DNA of 6,363 nt from the NCBI GenBank assembly GCA_018302885.1, contig JAGVZC010000008.1, positions 1 through 6,363 on the forward strand, read 5' to 3'. The position numbers and the translations under genes were made by a program. Within the stretch, counting starts at the first letter, position 1. The number at the start of each line of letters is the position of its first letter. Below, piece after piece: positions 1 through 5,700 of this stretch. A model generated the notes under the pieces. That model had not been told where the DNA came from and did not search any database. It saw only the letters and a program-made list of their open reading frames with translations. Origin of the DNA: Candidatus Woesearchaeota archaeon. GTDB lineage: Archaea > Nanobdellota > Nanobdellia > SCGC-AAA011-G17 > GW2011-AR20.

Positions 1-2
1 TT

Positions 3-134
3 AAAAATGTAAGTGAGGATATTCATATACTGAAGGAAGTTGGATTGATAGAAATAGAAGAAAAAGATATTCCAAAGAAGATTATAATCCCTTCAGTTAA
101 ATTTGACAGATTAAGGATAAGTATTCCTATCTAA
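3..134 (+). CDS. C-terminal end of a winged-helix DNA-binding protein (HVO_A0114-like), 5' partial
   Basis: Only the last 43 codons and a TAA stop are in the window; the frame is open from the left edge. The visible tail contains VSEDIHILKEVGLIEIEEKD, which reads as a recognition helix, a short turn and the first strand of a wing. It is followed by an IIIPSVKFDRLRISIPI ending. This order (V-S-x-D, L-x-x-x-G-L-I, a charged loop, then P-x-V-x-F-D and alternating I/V residues) fits the C-terminus of the archaeal HVO_A0114 family of predicted winged-helix regulators, some of which are annotated as toxin-antitoxin components. Assignment to a DNA-binding winged helix is fairly likely; the exact family is recalled from pattern and not tested. 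The stop overlaps the stop of the convergent mre11 gene by 4 bp, so the two transcripts must overlap at their 3' ends. Confidence 0.6.
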   Translation, partial: KNVSEDIHILKEVGLIEIEEKDIPKKIIIPSVKFDRLRISIPI

Positions 135-1276
135 TTCAGATACTCCGCATCTTTCAGCAATCTTCTTTCAAAATCAACATTCTTTTCACCCTCGTCCTTT
201 TCCTTGTCCAGGGCATTCATCAAATTTACAATAAACTCTTCATCATAGTCTGATTTGAATTCTTTAATGATCTCGCCTTCAACATCGCTGATTTCACCTT
301 CCTTTACTTCCAAATCCAGAAACTCCTTGCTGCTTAATTTTGTGGTATTCTTCAAAAAAACAAAGCTGTCCTTGAACTTTTCAGAAATAACCTTGAAATT
401 TATATCGCTTGATTTTCCTTCTTTTAAGACACCAGCAATCCTTAGCAATAATATCTTGCCTTCAAAACCATTAATATTTAAAATCTCATCTTCTACTTCC
501 CTTGAACTTTTTCCATTTGCATCTATTTCAGCACAAAGAACATCCTTTAGCTTAACAGGAACATATTTCAGATTTCCATTGTCATAAATGTAAAATCCGC
601 CATGCTTCAATTCTTCAATTTCCTTGAAATTATTGGGAAATAATGGACCGGGATAGACTAATTTTCCCTTGCCATGATTAATTTCTTTTATGAAATGAAC
701 ATGTCCCGCTGCATAATAATCAAAATTCTTTGGCAACAGACTCAAAGACATTCCATCAACCTTCTCCATGTCTTTTGGCTTTAGTTCATTTATGGTATTG
801 TGAAGCATGAATATCTTGAATCCTGTTTCATTCTCAATATTGGTAAAATCCAGATTCTGATAATAATGTTTATCTAGACTGCTTCTTAATCCAACCAATC
901 CGGTTATCTTAACTCCTGTCTTGTCATGAGTCAATAATAATTGGTTATTTTTTATTTTCATCACATTGACAACTAATCCAGCGTTCTCAAGGACATCAAT
1001 CATTGTCTTTCCTGACGGGGAAAAATCATGGCTTCCTGGAATTATGTAAACATCAATGTCATGCTCTTTTAATTTATTTAGTATCTCAGCAGTTCTTTTT
1101 ATCAAGTCAATGCTTGGCAGGGAGGTATTGAACAGATCTCCGGCAATCAAAACAAAACCGACATATTCTTTTATGCAGATTTCAATTGCATTTTCAAAAG
1201 CCCTGATGCTTAATTCTTTTAATTCTGGATCCCTCCATCCGCCTATATGGCAGTCAGCAAGATGTGCAAATTTCAT
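131..1276 (-). CDS. mre11: Mre11/SbcD-type DNA double-strand break repair nuclease
   Basis: Predicted Mn-dependent nuclease that, with the ATPase Rad50, processes DNA ends at double-strand breaks in the cytoplasm. The N-terminal calcineurin-like phosphoesterase domain (about residues 1-200) carries the expected metal and catalytic motifs: D8 and H10 in ADCHIGG, D47 in AGDLFN, H83 in PGSHDFSPSGK, H159 in MLHNT, and H192 and H194 in AGHVH. A capping domain follows (about 205-300), and then an acidic/basic helical tail ending in FERRLLKDAEYLN, which is where archaeal Mre11 proteins usually bind Rad50. At 381 residues it is slightly short of well-studied archaeal Mre11 (about 400-430). The ATG is chosen because the MKFAHLADCHIG motif begins at the usual distance from the start. 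One oddity is that the conserved Asn of GNHD is Ser82 here. No rad50 gene is adjacent in the window: downstream is a convergent regulator and upstream a divergent spacer. No Shine-Dalgarno site precedes the ATG, so a leaderless or very short leader is likely. Confidence 0.93.
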   Translation of the reverse strand: MKFAHLADCHIGGWRDPELKELSIRAFENAIEICIKEYVGFVLIAGDLFNTSLPSIDLIKRTAEILNKLKEHDIDVYIIPGSHDFSPSGKTMIDVLENAGLVVNVMKIKNNQLLLTHDKTGVKITGLVGLRSSLDKHYYQNLDFTNIENETGFKIFMLHNTINELKPKDMEKVDGMSLSLLPKNFDYYAAGHVHFIKEINHGKGKLVYPGPLFPNNFKEIEELKHGGFYIYDNGNLKYVPVKLKDVLCAEIDANGKSSREVEDEILNINGFEGKILLLRIAGVLKEGKSSDINFKVISEKFKDSFVFLKNTTKLSSKEFLDLEVKEGEISDVEGEIIKEFKSDYDEEFIVNLMNALDKEKDEGEKNVDFERRLLKDAEYLN

Positions 1277-1296
1277 AGGAATTCAACAATGCAAAA

Positions 1297-1315
1297 CTTA
1301 AAAAGAATTTATATG
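1297..1315 (-). promoter_or_regulatory. Candidate promoter of mre11
   Basis: On the minus strand the bases ahead of the mre11 ATG read CATATAAATTCTTTTTAAG. Two TATA-like cores are possible. ATATAAA (1308-1314) is centred about 35 bp upstream, giving a leader of about 10 nt. CTTTTTAAG (1297-1305) is centred about 25 bp upstream, giving a leaderless message. No Shine-Dalgarno sequence lies between them and the start, which fits either reading. Confidence 0.45.
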
Positions 1316-1451
1316 AAGTAATATTTATAATCAAGCACTAATTAATAATTTTTTTTCAAGAGCTTTTGATATCAATGCCTTTTCTAAATCTAATATTTTT
1401 TTTGCAATAATACTTTTAGAATCCAAGGTATATAATTTATGTAATAAACAA

Positions 1452-1489
1452 TTATATAAACCTATTACTTCAAAGTATATATTGGTGGA
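1452..1489 (+). promoter_or_regulatory. TATA box and Shine-Dalgarno-like site ahead of a short ORF
   Basis: TTATATAAA at 1452-1460 is a good archaeal TATA match. A start site about 25 bp downstream would fall near 1481. GGTGG at 1484-1488 partly matches the archaeal Shine-Dalgarno sequence (GGTG of GGAGGTGAT) and lies 6 nt before the ATG at 1495. The spacing of all three elements is consistent with a real transcription and translation start, which could also serve the regulator gene at 1564. Confidence 0.35.
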
Positions 1490-1494
1490 CTTTT

Positions 1495-1530
1495 ATGTGG
1501 GCTAAAGATGAAATTAAAGGGAAAGAATAA
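1495..1530 (+). CDS. Possible 11-codon leader ORF
   Basis: ATG to TAA encodes MWAKDEIKGKE. The case for translation is the TATA box and GGTGG site at suitable distances upstream. It ends 33 bp before the winged-helix regulator. In another frame the following bases (1533-1562) continue as YYVEKFLDK and stop just before the regulator start, so this could instead be a frameshifted remnant of a small gene of about 20 codons. The peptide itself matches nothing I recognise. It is too short to be supported by sequence alone. Confidence 0.2.
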   Translation: MWAKDEIKGKE

Positions 1531-1538
1531 TATATTAT
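1527..1538. promoter_or_regulatory. 12-bp perfect palindrome, possible TATA element or operator of the regulator gene
   Basis: ATAATATATTAT is a perfect inverted repeat centred about 31 bp before the regulator ATG at 1564. It could be the TATA element for that gene, an operator bound by the dimeric winged-helix product, or both. AT-only palindromes are common by chance in this DNA, so support is weak. Confidence 0.25.
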
Positions 1539-1563
1539 GTTGAAAAATTTTTAGATAAGTAAA

Positions 1564-1881
1564 ATGAAAAACGAAACAGTATTCATAGAAGTATTTGGTA
1601 ATAATCCAATAACAAAGGTATTGGATTTTCTTATTACATTTCAATTATTTGATTATCCTTTAACAGAAATAGCAAGAAATTCTGGAGTAAGTTATTCAAC
1701 TTTACAGACTTTTTGGGATAAGTTAGAAAAAAATAGGATAGTAATAAAGACAAGAAGGGTTGGAAAATCTGATTTATATAAATTAAATACCAATAACCCG
1801 GCAATAAAACAATTAATAAAATTAGACTGGAATTTAATTAAGGGTTCTGAAGAAGAGATTGCAGTTCCTATATCTAGTTAA
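1564..1881 (+). CDS. Small winged helix-turn-helix transcriptional regulator
   Basis: A 105-residue predicted cytoplasmic DNA-binding protein. After a short N-terminal strand and helix (FIEVFGNNPITKVLDFLI, residues 7-24) comes a helix-turn-helix at about 33-60: LTEIARNSGVSYSTLQTFWD is helix 2, turn and recognition helix, followed by LEKNRIV. A basic wing follows (KTRRVGKSDLYKLNT, 62-76), then a C-terminal helix (NPAIKQLIKLDWNLIK). This matches in order and length a widespread archaeal single-domain winged-helix group with F-G-x-x-P near the start, LYKLN in the wing and LDW-x-LI at the end. No effector-binding domain is present, so it probably acts as a simple dimeric repressor, perhaps of its own gene. 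Its target is unknown. No Shine-Dalgarno site precedes the ATG. Its 3' end overlaps the convergent gene at 1874 by 8 bp. Confidence 0.82.
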   Translation: MKNETVFIEVFGNNPITKVLDFLITFQLFDYPLTEIARNSGVSYSTLQTFWDKLEKNRIVIKTRRVGKSDLYKLNTNNPAIKQLIKLDWNLIKGSEEEIAVPISS

Positions 1882-2227
1882 TTCCCTTCAATTTTTCCTT
1901 CAACTCAAACAATTCTTTCTGTAGGTTATCCATCTCTTTGTCAGGCTTTACATAACCTTCGAATTCAACATCAATTTTTTCTGCTTCTCTTTTCAGCTGG
2001 TCTTCCTCATCAAATTTCATGTGCGGAAATCTCATTCTTAAGCTGTTAATTGAGGAGTCAATTTCTTTCATGTAAGCCTTGAGAAACAGGAAAGTGTTGT
2101 GTTTTTCATGCCTTAGTTCTTTTACGTTCTCCAAGTCTTCCATCATCTCAATTACTTTTATGCTTGAACCAAGCAGGTCTTTTCTTAAATCAACAGGCTT
2201 TTCTATTGTAGTGTAAATTTTACTCAT
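1874..2227 (-). CDS. Small helical coiled-coil protein of unknown function (second gene of pair)
   Basis: A 117-residue soluble protein, mostly charged helix with no signal peptide, membrane segment or catalytic motif. It opens with a short extended stretch (MSKIYTTIEKPVDLRKDLLG). Two helices follow (about 20-40 and 44-67) with leucine/isoleucine spacing typical of coiled coils, broken by RFPHMKF (66-72). A final helix (about 97-115, KEMDNLQKELFELKEKLKG) completes it. The PVDLRKDLL plus KELRHEK and MKEI arrangement resembles small hypothetical proteins I associate with Woesearchaeota/Pacearchaeota genomes, but that is memory of a pattern, not a search result. Its ATG lies inside the end of the upstream gene (8-bp overlap, ATGAGTAA) and has no Shine-Dalgarno site of its own, so the two are probably translationally coupled and act together. 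Confidence 0.75.
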   Translation of the reverse strand: MSKIYTTIEKPVDLRKDLLGSSIKVIEMMEDLENVKELRHEKHNTFLFLKAYMKEIDSSINSLRMRFPHMKFDEEDQLKREAEKIDVEFEGYVKPDKEMDNLQKELFELKEKLKGIN

Positions 2228-2594
2228 GGTCTATTTCATAAAGAACTTCGTCCATTCTTTTTAGCTTCTCTTTTATGATTTCAAGATCTTTGTGCCATTT
2301 CTGCAGGTGCATGTCTTCCTTGTCCTTCATGCTCCTCAGTTCATTAAGTACTGAATCAGCATCTTTTATCTTGTCTCTTATCTTGTTTATTGTTTCCAGC
2401 GCTTCCTTGTACTGGTCCATTTTGACAAATATCTGCTTCTTGACTTTTGGTTCTTCCCTTAAAGGCTCAAAAGGTACACTACCAATTTCTTCTTTTATAT
2501 CAGGAAGATTAATATTTTTTACACTTCCAAAATCAAAAGAAGATGGCTTAGGCAAGTCTGAAAGACTTTTTTTTTGTGATGTAAATATTCCCAT
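2220..2594 (-). CDS. Small coiled-coil protein with a disordered N-terminal segment (first gene of pair)
   Basis: A 124-residue predicted cytoplasmic protein of unknown function. Residues 1-55 are low in hydrophobic core and dotted with prolines and short hydrophobic motifs (MGIFTSQKK, LSDLPKPSSFDFG, NINLPDI, SVPFEPL). This is typical of a flexible arm that binds partners. From about 56 (IFVKMDQYKEALETINKIRD) to the end it is two long amphipathic helices forming a likely hairpin or coiled coil, with a WHKDLEIIKEKL segment near residue 100. The ATG at 2592-2594 is chosen over an in-frame TTG five codons earlier. A perfect GGAGGT lies 7 nt before the ATG and overlaps the TTG. It is the first gene of a two-gene unit and is divergent from the giant membrane protein gene, sharing its promoter region. 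Confidence 0.78.
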   Translation of the reverse strand: MGIFTSQKKSLSDLPKPSSFDFGSVKNINLPDIKEEIGSVPFEPLREEPKVKKQIFVKMDQYKEALETINKIRDKIKDADSVLNELRSMKDKEDMHLQKWHKDLEIIKEKLKRMDEVLYEIDHE

Positions 2595-2601
2595 GATTAT
2601 A

Positions 2602-2607
2602 ACCTCC
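2602..2607 (-). promoter_or_regulatory. Shine-Dalgarno site deciding the start of the 2220-2594 gene
   Basis: The minus strand reads TTGGAGGTTATAATCATG. GGAGGT is a perfect archaeal Shine-Dalgarno core with 7 nt to the ATG. It overlaps the alternative TTG start, which therefore could not be initiated from it. This supports a 124-residue and not a 129-residue product. Confidence 0.8.
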
Positions 2608-2650
2608 AATTATTTAAAGTACCTCATTCTTATTAAATTATTCCTTTTCA

Positions 2651-2658
2651 CTTATAAA
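2651..2658 (-). promoter_or_regulatory. Candidate TATA box for the two small coiled-coil genes
   Basis: The minus strand reads ATTATTTATAAGTG here. TTTATAAG is a good archaeal TATA core. Transcription starting about 25 bp downstream would leave a leader of roughly 30-35 nt that contains the GGAGGT site. A weaker TTTAAATA nearer the gene is badly placed for that leader. Confidence 0.5.
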
Positions 2659-2682
2659 TAATAAAAACAAAAATAAAAACCT

Positions 2683-2690
2683 TTTTATAC
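2683..2690 (+). promoter_or_regulatory. Candidate TATA box for the giant membrane protein gene, probably leaderless
   Basis: AAAACCTTTTTATACACT has a purine-rich stretch followed by TTTTTATA. The core is centred about 24-25 bp before the ATG at 2711, so transcription should begin at or within a base or two of the start codon. No Shine-Dalgarno site lies between, which agrees with leaderless translation. Confidence 0.6.
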
Positions 2691-2710
2691 ACTACAACCA
2701 CTTAATAATT

Positions 2711-5700
2711 ATGGTGTATATCTTCGGAGGTGAGTATTCTTTAACTTTAGTTATGCCAGTCGTATTAATACTGATAATTCTAATTTTTTTCCTTACAACT
2801 TACTTAAGGGATAACATAGGAAAGCTTAAGCTGAAATTAAAAAAGAAGAGAAAGAAGGAAGAGAAAAAAATAATTATAGATTTTCCTAGAGAATTTGCAA
2901 AATTGAAAAGGGATGTAATTAATTTGTCAGCAAATGACGCCTTGGATGAAATTTCCGGATTAATAAAAAAATATATTGCATACACATTAAACATAGAAAA
3001 GGAATTTGCTTTTGAAGAGCTTCCAAGGGATAAGCTTGACTGGCCGGTTATAGAATTTACAAAAAGATTGTCTGACTTGAAATATAGCGGAAGAGAGGTA
3101 ACAAGGCAGGAAATTGATCATTTGCTATTATATCTGTCAAAAATATTAAAGACTGTGCATGAGAAAAAAGAAAAGGAAAAGCAATCAATACTGAAACTTC
3201 CGGTATTTCCGAAGATAATTCTTCCTAAATTTCCGAAGATAAAGATAAACTTTCCAAAAAGAAAGCATGTCCATCATGTTGAAGAAGAGTCAAAACCGTC
3301 AAAGCCGATAAAAATCAGGCTTCCATTGCCAAAGCAGATAACAATAAATCTCATGGGTTTGTTCAGGGAAAAGGAGCATAAGAGAAAACCCGTTGCAGAG
3401 CATGAAATATTGGAAAGGCAGCAAAGGATAATTTCTTTGATAAATCTGATAAGAAGAAACATAGCAAATACGGGCAGGGCATTAAAATATTGCAAGAGAG
3501 CGATAGAAATAGACAGAACATTGCCAAAGCACAATTATTCTTCACAATTAAAAATTCTTCATGATGAAATCCTAAAGGAAAAAGACAAATCAATAAAAAG
3601 CAGGGAGATAGAGATACAGAGAAATATAAAGATAAGAGAAGAAAAAAAGCTGAGCAGGATAAGGAATAAAATCCTGGACAGGATAAAGTCTGCACAAAAA
3701 AGCATAAATAATTATGATAAGGCTTTGCTGTTTTACAAGAAATCATTTGAATTGTCAAAAAATCTTCCTAAAAGTGAATTCAGAGATGAGCTAAAATCTC
3801 TTTATGATGATATTATTTCTATAAAGCAGAAGCAAATCAAGCTTACACAGAGGGAAGAGGAATCCAAAATAAAAAACAAGGAGCTTGAAAGGCAGCAGAA
3901 ATTAAGGTTAGAGCAGGAAAGACAGAGACAGTTGAGGCAGAAAGAGATAGAAAAGGGAGAGCAGATAAAAAAAGAACAGCTGGGAAGAGAGAGGGAAATC
4001 AGGCAGAAAGAGCAGGAAAGGGAGAAATTAATTCGGGAAAGGCAGCTTGAAAGAGAAAGAAAAATCAGATTAATTGAAGAAGGCAGAAGGAAGAAGGAGC
4101 TTGAGAAGCAGGAATCATTGAAGCAAAGGCAATTACAGAGGGAAAATGAAATCAGGTTAAGGGAGAAGGAAAGAAGAGAAAGGATTGAATTAGAGCAGGA
4201 AGCAAAGAAAAGAAAAGAAAGAGAGGAAGAATTGCAGAGACAGCAGGAATTGAAATTACAGGAAGAAAGGGAAAGAGCAAGGAAAGAGGCAGAAAAGGAA
4301 AAAATAAGTCATCTTAGAGATGAGCAGTTGGAAAGGGAAAAATTAATTCAATTAAGAAAAAAAGAAAGGGAGAGATTACTAAATCAAGATGAAGCAGAAA
4401 GAAGAAAAAGAATTCAGTTAAATGAGCAGGAAAGAAAAAGAAAGCTTGAGTTAAAGAAAAAGTTAAAGGAAAGGCATATTCAGCTAAGGCAGGAAGAAAG
4501 AGAGAGAAATATTAAGTTAAGGGAAGAGGACATAAAGCAAAGAAGGCAGAAAGAATTAGAAAGGCAGAGGCAAATCAGGGAAGAGCAGTTGGAAAGGGAA
4601 AAGGAAAAGAGGCACAATGAGCTTGAGAATCAAAGAAGATTAAGATTACAGGAATTAGAAAGGCAAAAATTGCTAAGGCAGAATGAAATAGAAAAGCACA
4701 ATAAAATAAAATTAATGCATGAGGACAGGAAAAAAAGATTAGAATTAAAGAGAAAGGCAAGGGAAGAGGAGATTAAACTCAGGGAAGAAAAACAGAAACA
4801 GGCTAAATTAAATGAGCTTGAAAGGCAAAAGCAGATAAAATTAAAGAGGGAAGAGAAATTAAAGAGCATTAAGTTAGAGCACGAGGCTAAATTAAAGGAA
4901 ATAAATCTGAGAAAGGAATTAAGGGAAAGGGCTCTGAAAAGAGCAAGGGAAGAAAAAGAGTTAGTATTAAAGCAAAAAGAGCAGGAAAGACAGAGGCAAT
5001 TAAAGATAAATCAGCTAAGAAGGGAAAAAGAAATAAAGATAGAAGAGGCAGAAAGGGAAAGGAAGGAAAAGGAAATACAGATAAGAGAAAAAATAAATGA
5101 GCAGGAAAAATTAAAGAAATTAAAGGATCATATTCTTCATTTGATAAATTATACTGAGCAGAACATAACAAACACAAACAGGGCTCTGAAATATTACAAT
5201 AAAGCATTGAGATTAAATCGAACTCTTTCTGGACAGGGATTCACTGCAAGATTGAATGAATTGCACAAGGCAATGCTTGCAACTCAGGAAAAGAAAATCA
5301 AGCTTGAGCAGGAGGCAAAATTAAGGGCAATTCAGGAAGATAAGAAGCAGGAGCAGAGAAAGATTAAATTTGAGCAGGAAGCAAAGGAAAGAGCAGAAAA
5401 AGGGCAGGAAAGAAAACTAAAATTAAGGGAGCTTGAAAATCAGAAGAAATTCAAGTTAAGAGAGGAGATAGAAAAGCAGAAGATACAGGAAGAGCTGAAG
5501 AAGCAGAAGAGAATAGGGCATGAGCAGTTGGAAAAAGAAAGGCAGCAGAAGATAAGGCAGGAAGAAAAGGAAAAGGAGCTGAGGAGAAAGCAGATTGAAT
5601 ATGAGCATAAGATTCAGCTTGGAAAGGCAGCAGAGCTTAAGATAATTAAGGAAAGAAAAGAAGCAAGGGAAAGAAAGGAAAGGGAAAGGCAGCAGAAAAT

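Larger units (their letters stand above)
1277..1563. other. Divergent AT-rich intergenic spacer
   Basis: This 287-bp spacer separates mre11 (leftward) from a winged-helix regulator (rightward). It holds the mre11 promoter, a TATA/Shine-Dalgarno/short-ORF unit on the + strand, a 12-bp palindrome before the regulator, and T-runs near 1350 and 1390. The minus strand from 1492 down to a TGA at 1331-1333 is open for 53 codons and reads like helical protein, but has no ATG or GTG. It may be the tail of a decayed gene or may be chance in AT-rich DNA. No RNA gene or well-formed repeat was found. Confidence 0.6.

Noticed and set aside
255..587. 110-codon + strand ORF inside mre11
   Set aside because: Low-complexity Ser/Phe/Leu translation opposite a clearly conserved nuclease gene. 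The same applies to the ORF at 1056-1301.
1495..1530. The short ORF as the start of a CsbD-like stress protein (DEIKGK)
   Set aside because: Only six residues agree and the frame stops at once; this is not enough to name a family.
2595..2609. TTG start giving a product five residues longer for the 2220-2594 gene
   Set aside because: The GGAGGT site overlaps this TTG and is ideally spaced for the ATG at 2592-2594.
2275..2661. 128-codon + strand ORF opposite the first small coiled-coil gene
   Set aside because: Its Ser/Leu/Phe-rich product is the complement of a charged coiled-coil sequence. The minus-strand gene has a perfect Shine-Dalgarno site and a coupled partner.
2800..2994. 64-codon minus-strand ORF
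   Set aside because: It lies wholly opposite the N-terminal membrane helix and helical domain of the giant gene, with no start signals.
3274..3758. Antisense ORFs of 86 and 131 codons
   Set aside because: They lie opposite the giant gene in its reading-frame shadow. Their Cys/Phe/Leu/Ser-rich products come from the pyrimidine-rich complement, and no promoter or Shine-Dalgarno site supports them.
4575..5207. Antisense ORFs encoding Phe/Leu/Ser-rich, seemingly hydrophobic proteins
   Set aside because: The apparent membrane character is only the complement of Lys/Glu codons. The + strand is open throughout and shows 11-residue order.
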